Shown here: positions 1 through 11,158 of the stretch, one piece after another
Layout: every line of letters starts with the position of its first letter
Position numbering within the stretch: the first letter of the stretch is position 1
Assembly: GCA_018296165.2 (NCBI GenBank)
Contig: JACKQL020000008.1
Location: forward strand, 1,468,123 to 1,532,122
Origin: Termitomyces sp. T153
Taxonomy: Eukaryota; Basidiomycota; Agaricomycetes; Agaricales; Lyophyllaceae
Direction: 5' to 3'
Length of the DNA: 64,000 nucleotides
Notes under the pieces: model-generated
The model's database searches: none
Told to the model about the DNA's origin: nothing
Seen by the model: the letters and a program-made list of their open reading frames with translations, nothing else
Translations under genes and position numbers: made by a program

Positions 1-418
1 AGCTGTTCCACAACCAATCTCAAGTAAGTATCAATTACTAAGAGCATCGTCGGACAAGGAAGGGCGAAGTACCTCTATGATACGTCTTCCGCGTGCATCG
101 AGTTTGGGGCGGCGGCCCGCCAGGTACCCCCGCAAGATCGATGCTACATTCCCATGTTTTCACTCCACCTTCATAGATGCCTGGAACGATATCGAAGGGT
201 GCCTCGACAAATGCGAGAGCATTTACACCGGTACTTGTAGAGGGGGCTTCGGAAGTATCCTCAGTGATGTTTTCCTGCGCAATCAGCTGGAAAGGGGCAT
301 CGAATAGATCTCTCCGAAAAAGGGTCACGTCCTTCGCAACTGGAGGTGAAGAATGGTCTGTTGTGAGGATGGGAATAGATAGAGGCGAGTATGAGAGGAC
401 GTTCGGAAGAAGTTCGAG
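1..418 (-). CDS. Histidine protein methyltransferase (Hpm1/METTL18-like), partial
   Basis: Partial gene running off the left edge. The family is a SAM-dependent methyltransferase that modifies a histidine of ribosomal protein uL3. Exon 2 (418-73) reads LPNVLSYSPL, then YEGGVKTWECSIDL, the family hallmark just before the SAM fold. A 54-nt intron (72-19, GTACTT...TTGAG) joins RRIIE to IGCGTA, the SAM-binding motif I, in exon 3 (18-1). An upstream 57-nt intron (475-419, GTAAGC...AAGTAG) probably separates a short exon 1, whose start I cannot fix. The two conserved blocks of exon 2 lie in different frames: there is one base too many around the C run at 127-131 (G run on the coding strand), either a sequencing error or a true frameshift. 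Family assignment rests on motifs recalled from the yeast and human proteins. Confidence 0.72.
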
Positions 419-584
419 CTACTTGGGGCAGAAAGCTTAGCAGCAATTTGAGGTTAGAGAAGAAAAGCCGCTTACAAGTTTGTCGAAATTTTGCACAGCC
501 GAGCACTCTGGATTGTAGGTGCAATTATGCTTTGGAGCACAAGCGTTCTATACACATCACTTATGATCAAGATCATCACAAAAA

Positions 585-1248
585 TTAGGTAGATCTATGA
601 TTCCATCTCCACATCGACTTCCTGCACTTCACCAACCCTTCCCTCAGCGCCAGTATGCGCCATCCGTCGCCGTAGAAGCCTTGACAAAAAATAAGCACCG
701 CAATCGGGCCGAAGAAAAGACGAGAAACCAGCCTTTCAAACAGGTCCAGAGGACTCTCGTGCTGTGGTCCATCATATGACACGATCGAGACCCAACTGCT
801 CAAAGGGCTCGTGCCCGACTCATAACTCGCGGCTCTAACATACAACAATAGACCATCTGACTGAATTATCGCCTCTTTCGTCTGCGTAGGCTGCCCAGAA
901 CAACAAAAATCAAAATCCATGCCTTGCGATGGAACTGATGGAGCAACAATGCCCACGGAGCGTGGAAGGCGCACAGAGGGGACGATATGTGTGAGCAATG
1001 AGGGGAGGGTGGTGTCAATGTGATAGGGTACAGGAAGGAATGTTGTAGGGCAGGGAAAGGTGTAGGTGGTGATGTCGTTTGACTTGGGACAGTGAGACTG
1101 TGGAAGCGTGGTGGGCGGGAGCTCGCCGAGGCGAGCATCACGCCACCAGAATCTCCATAGGTGAAGGGAATTGCGTGAGTGATGCATAGAGGTATAGGAC
1201 AAGAGTGTTCGTACCAAAAGGCAGACTCGCATTCGCTGACTTGATTCA
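585..1248 (-). pseudogene. Snurportin-1-like C-terminal cap-binding region, 5' part missing
   Basis: Open frame from about 1232 to the stop at 585 (about 215 codons; no ATG can be trusted as a start). Snurportin-1 binds the m3G cap of U snRNAs and links them to importin-beta. The match is to its cap-binding domain: RFWWRDARLGE (human has an FRFYWMHSKL stretch here), then SDGLLLYVRAASYESGTSPL at about residues 125-144, the equivalent of the human DGLLFYHK...PGSTPL segment. The importin-beta-binding N-terminus is absent. Sequence changes at about 1255-1268 into Helitron-related AT-rich DNA, so the gene is cut by the insertion or its 5' exons lie elsewhere. Exon boundaries inside the fragment are unclear. 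It lies on the same strand as, and upstream of, the methyltransferase. Confidence 0.6.
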
Positions 1249-1658
1249 TTGATGATTTGAAATTTTCAAGTATATTAAAGATGATCCATGATCTATTGAA
1301 TGATAATCACTTGGAAGAGTTGGAATATTGAAAACCTAACCAAATGAAGTGAGGTTTGGGCTGGATTTCAGCATTATGTTAAAAATAATGGAATAATTAT
1401 GAAGGAAGGTTCATTTGACTGAGTGAAATATAATTGAAATCATAGTAAAGAGTGACATTTACTGACATTGACAGTAACAGGAATATCAACACATTGATTT
1501 AAAAAAGAAAGACCAAAGTCAGCATAGTGAAAGAGATGAGAGGGAAAGCTCCATTAATATGACAATCTTGATTACTTTATTGAGAAACTATTATCAATAA
1601 CATGAAAGCCAAACTGAGGTTGAGTTTGGATCTCAGCATTGAGTTGGCAAAATACAAA

Positions 1659-1875
1659 GACCTAACCAAACATAGTGAGGTTGGGTCTGGGAATAAGCAT
1701 TGAGTAGAATATCAAGGACCAAACCAAACAAAGTGAGGTTGGGTCTGGGATTAAGCATTGAGTTTGAACTACAAGGACCTAACTGAATGAAGTGAGGTTG
1801 GGTCTGGAACTAAGCATTGAGTAGAATATCAAGGACCTAACTGAACAAAGTGAGGTTGGGTCTGGGATGAAGCAA
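1659..1875 (+). repeat. 59-bp-type tandem repeats of unit A
   Basis: About four diverged copies of a unit beginning gacctaac and containing gtgaggttgggtctggga, the same repeat found before the 3' ends of units B and D. Confidence 0.75.
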
Positions 1876-1914
1876 GAGCTACAGGCCCGTGCCAAAGGCA
1901 CTGACTATAGCTTG
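1876..1914 (+). other. Helitron 3' hairpin terminus (unit A)
   Basis: Decayed version of the GAGCTAC...GTAGCTC hairpin, followed by CTTG. The matching termini at 9186 (CTCG) and 11197 (CTCA) suggest an ancestral CTCG end whose CpG decayed differently in each copy. Confidence 0.65.
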
Positions 1915-2063
1915 TCTATATATTATGCAACAACCCATGGGAATGTGGCTGCACCTATGTGATGACTTTTCTGCTTAGTAAAGCTGACCAAGAACCTTCC
2001 TTTTTGGGTTTTGGGTAGCTTGGCTGTTTTTTGCACTTGGAACAGGTTGTTTCTCAAAGAAAT

Positions 2064-2074
2064 TACAGTAGACA
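2064..2074 (+). repeat. LINE target-site duplication, left
   Basis: tacagtagaca, repeated exactly at 2960-2970. Unit D has the undisrupted site (tatagtagacaac at about 9350). Confidence 0.85.
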
Positions 2075-2959
2075 GTTTTTTTTTTTTAATTCCATTATTA
2101 TGAGCACAAGATGCTTGGCACCTATTTTGCTCAATACTACTGACAAGGTAAATATGTCTACAAGGGCCAGTGAATTCCATACCCCCCTGCATATGTGGAG
2201 AATGAGCAGGCCAATGCATCCAAGCATCATTTAGACACTGCCCCCCTGGTATCCCTGAAAAGGCTGGATTGCTCAGGGTCAAGGCTTAGTTGTGCTTTCA
2301 ACAGGTACCTGTGTCACAGGTGGGTGGAAGATGATGAGCATCCTGGCTGGGTTCTCCACTGAGTTGAGAATGGGTATGGGAGTAGAGGGAAGGGCCAAGT
2401 GCCATTATTATATGGGGTAGGTGAGGAGACTAGAGAGGAGCTTAATAATGCCCAAGTGATGTTTAACTATTGGCTGTGCTCATAATTGCTCTGGAGATGT
2501 GCTCATGTGTTGCATGCAAAGTGTTGCCAGAGCAGCACTAGGTGCTGGTGTGGGTAGCTGTCATGTTCTGTTGGTAGTTAGTGAACCTTTTGGTGGTATC
2601 TATGTATCTGAACAGATGCTTCAGGCTGAGGGGCATATTAAGTAGGGTGCTGAGAGACTCAGCTTTGTGTTTGAGCAGCCAGTTAATGTGGATGTAGTGT
2701 TCTTGGTCATACTGTGGGCATTCAAATAAGTAATGACAGATGGATTTGACCATGATGCCTTGGCAGTTAGGACATGCTGGAGATTCTGCTCTATGTATGT
2801 AAAATAGAATCTGGTTAACCAGAGTGTGACTTGTTTGAAGTTGCATGAGTAATGCTGATCTGCATTTTGGGAGGTCCTTGACCAGGGACATGAACCATTG
2901 GTAATACAATCTGACTTGGCTATTTTATGCTCTTCAGATACATTTTTTACCAAAATAAA
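2075..2959 (-). mobile_element. 5'-truncated non-LTR retrotransposon (LINE)
   Basis: An 885-bp insertion inside the Helitron leader, flanked by an 11-bp duplication. It begins on the plus strand with a run of T (2076-2087), the complement of a poly(A) tail, so the element is on the minus strand with only its 3' end present, the usual product of target-primed reverse transcription. Confidence 0.85.
2538..2909 (-). pseudogene. LINE ORF2 C-terminal fragment
   Basis: About 123 codons with LLMQLQTSHTLVNQILFYIH followed by CPNC and HYLFECPQY, the region after the reverse transcriptase and RNase H of fungal Tad/L1-like elements, where a C-x2-C...H...C knuckle follows a 'L..LRTGH' block. The reverse transcriptase itself is missing through 5' truncation. 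The frame runs toward the poly(A) at 2087. Confidence 0.65.
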
Positions 2960-2970
2960 TACAGTAGACA
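2960..2970 (+). repeat. LINE target-site duplication, right
   Basis: tacagtagaca, identical to 2064-2074. Confidence 0.85.
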
Positions 2971-3284
2971 ACTTGAATACATATATACAATCTTTTGACT
3001 ATGTGTACAAGGTGCCAGATAGTCTGTAGGGATGAAAAAGGCCAAACACAATTTAGTGGACACTGTTTTTCATGCCTCACATGTTTTTTGACACAATATG
3101 ACCAAATAATGGGCATTTCCGAGGTTGTGGAAAGGAGGCCACACAACAAAGTATGTTCAGTCACATCTATTGATTGATTGATGTTGACTAACAAGCTTAT
3201 TAGTGACTCCTTAACCACATTGAGCTATTGATACATCAAATATCTCATCATGCAAGTTAATTTTAATGGCTTTTGACTATTAAA

Positions 3285-4060
3285 ATGCTTAACAATGGAT
3301 TTTTCAGGCAACCACCTACCACTCCTGAAAGCCAAAGGCAACAAGCTAGGAATCAAAGGAGACTTGAACAGTTACAAATGACAGATCCTGACAATTGTCA
3401 AGCAAATAGAAACAATAGATCTTTGGAACAGATCAATACTGTGGTTGTCCCACCACTTCAATTGGGGCCTGGGGGTATCAATCAATCTATGGGAACTGGG
3501 GGTTTGAGACCTATAGCCACTGCTTCTGGCCCCTTGGAAAGACCTATTAGGCAGGCAGCAGCTGCTGATGATCCATTTTTTATGGTCATTCTAGAAACTG
3601 TTTTGCCTGAAGGGTGGGATGCTCCTTTGCAGAATCCCATTCCTAGAGTGGTGCCACCTCTACCTGCTCTTATACAGAGAAGGGGCAATAGAATCAATCA
3701 GTCTGCTCTTGCTCAAGCTGCTATAGTCATTCCAGAAACAGTTTTGCCAGAAGGTTGGGATGCTCCTTTGCAGAATGCCTTACCTAGAATGGTGCCTTCT
3801 ACACCTGCTCCTGCACTGAAAAGAGTGAGACCAAATGCTTATAGAGAAACAATGGAAAACCACCCAAATCAACAACAGCATGCACTAGCAGCATTGCAGG
3901 AGCAGCAAAGGCTGAGACATATTGCTATGGTTGAAGAGCAGGAGAGGCAACAACAAGCTTTGGCCATCTTGCATTAGGAAAGGCTGAGGGAGGAGAAAGA
4001 TTGAGGCAACAGGAACAAGAAGTCAGTCAAACACTTCTTTGAAATGCTACTTTAACTAAC
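3285..4060 (+). pseudogene. Helitron Rep-helicase, N-terminal low-complexity part
   Basis: Open from about 3285 to the TAG at 3976, then broken by stops and shifts up to about 4060. Rich in Gln, Asn and Pro. It contains an internal duplication, ETVLPEGWDAPLQN, at about 3595-3640 and 3733-3780, and ends in a Gln/Glu/Arg-rich helical stretch. It precedes the Rep domain in the same orientation and is probably the N-terminus of the same protein. No known domain recognised. Confidence 0.5.
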
Positions 4061-5512
4061 AAAGTTCAATAGCATATTGATTTGAATCCTGAATATAGGC
4101 CTTTGAATGCAGCTATGGCTCAAAGGATCTTTCAAGGCTGGGAAGAGCAACATGTAACTGATTTGGAAGAGGACTTCAATGGTCTAGGTCTTCAGTTTAA
4201 AACATCAATTTGTCAATACAATGCAGCCTTTGCATTCACACCTCTGGGAGTCAAAATTGACCATGCTATTACCAATGCACCTGGACCATACAGCTTTAGG
4301 ATCAATGGAGAACTACATCATTTGACAGGTGCCTTGCTTCCTATTGAAGGCAATCTGCCTGTATATGCACAGCTCTACTTTTACAATCACAATCAGCAAT
4401 TGGCTTTTTGTCAACAGAACAATCCCAGGCTTGATCCTCAGATAATGGCCTCTTTGCAGGATATGCTTGCTAGAGTCAATCCCTTCATTGACCTATACAA
4501 GCAGGACAGGCAGATTATGGGAGAAGTTCCAGAAGGCCAACCACAAAGGCTTTCTGTCAAGCTTACAGCTGATTTTGGAGATCCTCAATGCTATAATGAC
4601 CCTAATGAACAGGAGGAAGTTGCAGCTGTAATTCCAAGAGATGGCTCAGAAGAGCAATCAAATGATTGTGATATAGTCTTGCACTTGCATAGAGGTCAAT
4701 TGAAGCAGATTAGTCACTTGCACCCATATTACACTCCATTGCATTATACCATCATCTTTCCCACTGGACAGCCTGGATTTCACACCAAAATTTGCTCTCA
4801 TTTTGGACCACAGAATCAACAAAGATCAGCAAAGGTCACCCAAACAGCATATTATGCATATAGGCTGCAGCAAAGAACTTTGGAATTCAATGCACCATTA
4901 CTCTGGAGTGAGAGGCTATTTCAACAATATGTTGTGGATGCATGGGCTTCCACTGAACAAAATAAGTTGAATTGGATTCAACACAATCAGAAGAAGATCA
5001 GAGCTGAAGTTTATCAGGGAGTAGTGGATGTTGCTGCTGGAGATGAACAAGTCACCCCACAAAGCCATCATGTTATCCTCCCATCCTCCCATACTGGAAG
5101 TGATCAACAGATGCAGCAATTATTCCAGGACTCTATGGCCATTTGCAGGAATTTTGGAAAACCTGATCTCTTCTTGACTATGACTGCCAATCCAAAGTGG
5201 TCAGAAATTGAAGAAGCTCTCTTGAAGGAACCTGCAGTCAATGGGAAGAAGCAAATAGCTGCTGATCAACCTGATATTGTTGTCAGAGTATTTGAACTCA
5301 AAAGGAATGCTGTAGTGAAGGAGATCAAGGAAGGTCTCTTTGGCAGCTGTGTGGCTTATGTTCATACCATTGAATTCCAAAAGAGAGGACTTCCACATAT
5401 GCACATCTTGATCTTTTTCCATTGCCATCACAGGATCAAGGATGCACCTGATGTGGATTCCATTGTCTCTGCCCAAATTCCAGATCTAGTTACTCAGCCT
5501 CAATTGTATCAG

Positions 5513-5562
5513 GTATTGGCTTTGTTTAAATTCTGGATTCAGTAACTTATCTTTGTTGTCAG
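5513..5562 (+). other. Intron 1 of Rep-helicase (GT-AG, 50 nt)
   Basis: CAG|GTATTG...TTGTCAG|GTTGTTACT. Removing it joins QLYQ to VVTTNMVHGPC and brings the downstream exons into one frame. Confidence 0.75.
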
Positions 5563-6742
5563 GTTGTTACTACCAACATGGTCCATGGTCCATGTGCAGC
5601 TGCCAAACCCAATGCTAAGTGCATGGTAGATGGCAAATGTTCCAAGAAATACCCAAAGGAGTTCCAGAAGGCTACTCAGTATGGAGATAATGGCTATCAT
5701 CAATATGCCAGACCTGACAATGGATGCTTCTTTGAAAAGAATGGTCATCATTATGACAATTGAGATGTTGTTCCATACAACACTTATATCTCAGCCAAGT
5801 ACACATGTCACATCAATGTGGAGGTCTGTGCTTCAGTGGAAGCCATCAAGTACATTCAAAAGTACATCTACAAAGGCCATGATAGGACAACTTTGGAGAT
5901 TGGTGGAGAGCAGATGGACCAAAGGGATGAAATCAAGGAACACTTGGATGCCAGATACATCTCTGCACCTGAGGCTTGCTGGCACATCTTTGAATTCAAC
6001 ATGCATGGAGAGCATCCTCCTGTATATCAATTACCTGTGCATTTAGAGGACCAACATGAAGTCTACTTTCAGGATAATGAGCCTTTGGAGATGGTAGCTG
6101 CCAGGCCTAATGCAAACAAGACTGCACTCACTGCTTGGTTTGAGGCCAATGCTAGATTCCCTAATAACAACACCACTTATCAGAACTTTCCAATCAAGTT
6201 TGTCTATGAAGCTTCCAAAAAGACCTGGAAGGAGAGGCAGAGAGGAACAGCTATTGGGAGGATGTACTTTGCTTCACCTCAACAGGGAGAAAGGTTCTAC
6301 CTTAGGATGCTCCTGACAGTTGTGACCAATGCAACATCATGGGCTGATCTCAGGACAGTCAATGGCCACACTTATCCTACTTACAAGGAGGCATGCAAGG
6401 CCCTTGGTCTTCTAGAAGATGATGCAGAATGGAGGCAGTGTCTTGCTGAAGCTGCTCCAATCCAATCAGGATCAGCTCTCAGACAGCTCTTTTGCACTAT
6501 CCTATTCCACTGTGCTCCTACCACTCCAGAGGCTCTATGGGATGAATTCAGGCACTCCATTTGTGATGATCTTTGACACAGATTGGAGAATATCCAGCAG
6601 TACAGGGACCAAGTCTTTACTGATGAAGATGTCTATGACTATGGCCTTTATCTGATCAATGACAATCTGAAGAATTTTGGCAAGACTCTTCAAGACTTTC
6701 CAAACATGCCAGAACCCCAACAAGTTTGGAATGTGATTCCAG

Positions 6743-6796
6743 GCAAGTTGGACATTGTATAAAGAGTTGACATTGATACTGATTAAATGATTTCAG
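6743..6796 (+). other. Intron 2 of Rep-helicase (GC-AG, 54 nt)
   Basis: CCAG|GCAAGT...TTTCAG|GAAAT. The donor AG|GCAAGT is the classical GC-AG consensus. The 54 nt contain in-frame stops, and removal joins NVIP to GNRLLQ in frame. Confidence 0.65.
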
Positions 6797-8575
6797 GAAA
6801 TAGGCTTTTGCAAGAAGAAACAGATTATGATGTTGAGGAGTTGAAGAGAAGGGTGGATGAAAACAAGGCCAGGTTTAATGGTGAACAACTAGGGGCCTTC
6901 AATGAAGTTATGGACTCTGTGGACAACAACTTGGGCAAGATGATATTCATTCACAGTGCAGGTGGATGTGGCAAAACATTTGTCTGCAACACTTTGGCTT
7001 CTGCTGTTTGGTCCAATGGAGATGTGGCATTATGTGTAGCATCATCTGGGATTGCTGCCTTATTGCTGGAGGGTGGTAGAACTGCACATTCAAGGTTCAA
7101 AATCCCCATCCCTGCTCTGGATACATCCATTGCCAATATCAAAAGAGGAACTCAGTTGTCTCAACTCTTACTCCAGACCAAAGTTGTCATCTGGGATGAA
7201 GTCCCAATGCAACACAAAAATGCCATTGACTCTGTAGATCAAGGGTTCAGAAACATCCTGGAGAAGGATGTTCCTTTTGGTGGAGTGACTGTGGTGTTTG
7301 GAGGAGATTTTAGGCAAACTCTCCCAGTTATCCAACAAGGACTCAGACAGCAGATGATTGCTGCTTCACTCAAAAGGGAAAGACTTTAGGATCAGATTCA
7401 AGTCCACTACTTGGTTCAAAACATGAGATTGGATCAGACTCCTGATAACATTGCTCATGCAGCTTGGTTATTGGATGTTGGTGCTGGAAAAAACCTTGGG
7501 CCTGGAGAAACAGTACAACTTCCAGAAACCATGATCTGTGATGACAATTCTGTCACTGGATTGATCTCTTCCACTTATCCTCATATTGATCACCATCAAG
7601 ATGATCAGTATTATCTGGACTGTACCATCCTTTCTGGCAAGAACTCTGATGTAGAGGATATCAACTCTGAAGTTCTGCAGAAATGTCCAGGAGAAGAGAA
7701 AATCTTGCAGAGTGCAGACTCTATTATATCTGATGATGGGAATCCTAATGGTCTTGCATTGTATCCAATGGAATACCTCAACTCTCTCAGAGCCAGCAGT
7801 TTGCCTTTGGCTAAATTGGCTTTGAAGATTGGTGTTCCTGTCATGCTGCTCAGGAATCTGGATACAACCAAAGGACTTTGCAATGGGACAAGAATGATTG
7901 TCACTCACATCAGCACCAGAGTTCTCAGATGTAGGATCATCAGTGGGGATGCCAAGTTTGCAGGATCAATTGTTTTAATTCCAAGAATCAACATGGATGT
8001 GTCTGAAGAAGATTTGCCAATTCCATTGCACAGGAGACAATTCCCAGTTTGATTGGCCTTTGCCATGACTATCAACAAGTCTCAGGGTCAATCAGTCAAG
8101 CATGTTGGATTGGACCTTCAATCAGGAGTTTTTTCACATGGCCAACTTTATGTTGCACTCTCACGGTGCACATCAGGAGATTGTATCAAAGTCATCTTGG
8201 ACCCAGAAAACACATCAAGAAAGACTGCAAATATTGTCTATCAGGAAATCTTGAATGGTTTACAAATGTAAGTGTGAGTTTTGTTGGATTCAAGCAAAAA
8301 ATTGCTAACTTCTATGAACTTCAGCACCTAATGTCTATAGCTGGACCATGTAGTATAGATATTCTTAATGGTTTACAAATGTAAGTGTGACAGTTTAAAT
8401 AATTGGTTGGGTTGGTTAGTACTAACTTTTATAATTCTCAGCATCTCTAATATATACCAGTGGACATTGTAGTATTTTGTTAATAATGTAATATAGACAC
8501 ATGATTGGTTTATAGATGAAATCTCAGTGTATTGAATTGTAAGAGAAAAGCAACACTTGGTCAACAAAATACAAA

Positions 8576-9147
8576 GACCTAACCGAATGAAGTGAGGTTG
8601 GGTCTGGGATGAAGCACTGAGTTAGAAATACAAAGACCTAACTGAACAAAGTGAGGTTGGGTTTGGGATGAAGCACTGAGTTAGAAATACAAGGACCTAA
8701 CTGAACAAAGTGAGGTTGGGTCTGGGATGAAGCACTGAGTTAGAAATACAAAGACCTAACCGAACAAAGTGAGGTTGGGTCTGGGATGAAGCACTGAGTT
8801 AGAAATACAAGGACCTAACTGAACGAAGTGAGGTTGGGTCTGGGATGAAGCATTGAGTTAGAAATACAAAGACCTAACCAAACAAAGTGAGGTTGGGTCT
8901 GGGACTTAGCACTGAGTTAGAAATACAAAGACCTAACTGAACAAAGTGAGGTTGGGTCTGGGATGAAGCATTCAGTTAGAAATACAAAGACCTAACTGAA
9001 CGAAGTGAGGTTGGGTCTGGGATAAAGCATTGAGTTAGAAATACAAAGACTTAACTGAATGAAGTGAGGTTGGATCTGGGATGAAGCATTGAGTAGAATA
9101 TCAAGGACCTAACTGAACGAAGTGAGGTTGGGTCTGGGATGAAGCAA
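8576..9147 (+). repeat. 59-bp tandem repeats of unit B
   Basis: About ten units spaced 59 bp (starts near 8576, 8635, 8694, 8753, 8812 and on). Each holds a small inverted repeat, CCTAACY...GGTTGGG. The last units lack part of the gagttagaaatac segment. The array ends at the terminal hairpin. Confidence 0.9.
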
Positions 9148-9186
9148 GAGCTACAGGCCCGTGCCTAAGGCATGGGGCGTAGCTCG
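9148..9186 (+). other. Helitron 3' hairpin terminus (unit B)
   Basis: GAGCTAC at 9148-9154 pairs with GTAGCTC at 9179-9185, with further imperfect pairing of the GC-rich inner arms around TAA; ends CTCG. The next bases are TCTATATAATA, the start of unit D. Confidence 0.8.
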
Positions 9187-10829
9187 TCTATATAATATGG
9201 GATGACTCCTGGGAAAGTGGCTGTGCACTCAATATATGTGACAACTTTGGATTGTGCTGACTAAAATTTGTCAGCTGCTGACCAAGAACCTTCCTTTTTG
9301 GGCAGCTTGGCTGTTTTTCGCACTTGGAACAGGTTTTTTTTAAAAAAAATTATAGTAGACAACTTTGACCATCCTTTGACTATGTGTGAAAGGTGCCAGA
9401 CTTGATATCTCAGGCAATATTTAACTATTTTCAGCCTTATTTATGTTAAATATACTGTCTTTTAATGCACCTCCACAAGGAACATGTCCCATGCATGTAT
9501 TTCTTATCAAAAAAAGTTCAGAACAATGAATTTATGATCAAAAATGGCCAAAGAAGTGGTATAAGATGTTTCTTTGACTCTGAAAAGCTTCTACTTATTT
9601 TTTAGGAAGGAGAATGATTGCCCTGTGTATATCCCTAGGCAACCTATGGTTCCTGATGGACTTTGAGAGGTTTATGGCATACACTATGTTTTGACTATAT
9701 TTCTTACTTGAGTCTGATTGCTGATAGCCTCTGACTTGGAAGTGTATTCTGTGATGTTAGGTGGTACCAACATTGAATTGTAAAATCAAACAAAGTGAGG
9801 CTATACTTGGACTGGAGTGCTGCTAGCTGTATGTTGGCTTTCTGATTCCAAGGTGTATGGTTCAGACTTGAAAGTATGAATTCTTATAGTTTTACAGTAA
9901 TCAGCTTGGAGTCAACTTACTCCTGATCATCTCCAACTTTTGCTGCTCTCAATAAAAATTTGACTACATTATGACAGCCTCTAAGAAAAGAATGGTGGAT
10001 TTAATTTATTATGCTACTATTGGTGAAGAGAGCATTGAAGATTGCTTTAAGATGGAAAAAGCTTCAGAAGGCAGTATTAATATAGAATGTGTAAAGTTGA
10101 TGGTCTTCTGTTAAGGGACTGGAATAGGAGGTTTTTTGCTCAGTACTATGACATATATCTATGTTTGAATAGACTGAATTGCTACTAGCTGTAGGCTACA
10201 TTCTGTTTCTGAGAATCCACAGAGTTTTTGATTTGAAGGTGTATGGTTTGTGATTAGATCATTGTATAGTCAGATATATCAAGTTGAAGACAACAGATGA
10301 GTGATGTCAAAAGTCTGATTGCTAAGTATCAGTACCATTTAGTGATACTGTAAATGAGATTGTAGATATCTCATTACTCAGACTGCTTTCCCTAATTTGT
10401 TTCTCTTTAGTATATTTTGGTGTTCAAAAATTGTTCAACATGCTCTTCAAAGTGCATGAGTAATAAGGGGATAGAAGGTGGAAAGTATATTATAGATGAT
10501 CTATTAATGATAATCACTTGCAAGAGTTGGAATATTGAAAATCTAACCAAGCAAAGTGAGGTTTGGTCTGGATTTCAGCATTATATTAAAAATAATGGAA
10601 TACTTATATAAGGAAAGTATATTTGACTGAGTGAAATATAATTGAAATCATAGTAAAGACTTATGTTTACTGACATTGACAATAACAGGACTGTCAACAA
10701 ATTGATTTAAAAAAGAAAGACCAAAGTCAGCATAGTGAAAGAGATGAGTGGGAAAGCCCATTAATATGACAATCTTGATTACTTTATTGAGGAACACTTA
10801 TCAATAACATGAAAGACAAACTGAGGTTT

Positions 10830-11158
10830 AACTGAACGAAGTGAGGTTGGGTCTGGGAATTAGCATTGAGTTTAAAATACAAGGACCTAACCAAACAAAG
10901 TGAGGTTGGGTCTGGGAGTTAGCATTAAGTTTGAAATACAAGGACCTAACCAAATGAAGTGAGGTTGGGTCTGGGATGAAGCATTGAGTAGAATATTGAG
11001 GACCTAACCAAACAAAGTGAGGTTGGGTCTGGGATGAAGCATTGAGTAGAATATTGAGGACCTAACCAAACAAAGTGAGGTTGGGTCTGGAATGAAGCAT
11101 TGAGTAGAATATCGAGGACCTAACTGAACAAAGTGAAGTTGGGTCTGGGATGAAGCAA
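10830..11158 (+). repeat. 59-bp-type tandem repeats of unit D
   Basis: About six diverged copies of the unit containing gtgaggttgggtctggga, as in units A and B. Confidence 0.8.

Larger units (their letters stand above)
1262..1914 (+). mobile_element. Helitron unit A, 5'-truncated
   Basis: From about 1270 this stretch aligns closely with 10490-11197 of unit D (same order: gataatcacttg, gaaatcatagtaaag, the 59-bp repeats, terminal hairpin). It has no coding capacity. Its 3' end, hairpin plus CTTG at 1911-1914, abuts directly the TCTATATATTA 5' end of unit B. The left junction falls inside the snurportin-like gene. Confidence 0.65.
4082..8271 (+). pseudogene. Helitron Rep-PIF1 helicase
   Basis: Rolling-circle replication initiator fused to a PIF1-type DNA helicase, the transposase of Helitrons. 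Order: Helitron-like N-terminal domain (about 4150-5500) with the HUH motif in GLPHMHILIFF (about 5390), the tyrosine region KYIQKYIYKGHD (about 5850), then helicase motifs: Walker A SAGGCGKTF (about 6955), Walker B WDE (about 7192), GGDFRQTLPV (about 7300) and the C-terminal TINKSQGQ...LYVALSRC (about 8070-8170). Two introns restore the frame. After splicing the reading still meets stops at 5761, 6574, 7387 and 8050. Three are TGA where an Arg codon (CGA) is expected and one is TAG for Trp, all C-to-T type changes. It is a decayed copy of a once complete gene. Confidence 0.88.
1915..9186 (+). mobile_element. Helitron unit B, autonomous type, decayed
   Basis: Starts TCTATATATTA, close to the canonical Helitron 5' end (TC followed by TMTAYTA), and ends with a hairpin and CTCG at 9183-9186. 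Between them lie a 5' non-coding leader shared with unit D (1915-2074 and 2960-3020 match 9187-9410), a LINE insertion, a Rep-helicase gene (about 3285-8271), a short spacer and a tandem-repeat block. The spacer repeats the end of the gene once (tggtttacaaatgtaagtgtga at about 8253 and 8365). Coding exons carry several nonsense changes, so it is no longer functional. Confidence 0.8.

Noticed and set aside
585..1232. Snurportin fragment as a gene captured by the Helitron
   Set aside because: It lies outside the element ends recognised here and next to another host-type gene.
8576..9147. Regular repeats as a possible CRISPR array
   Set aside because: Units are contiguous 59-bp copies without unique spacers, in a eukaryotic Helitron end.
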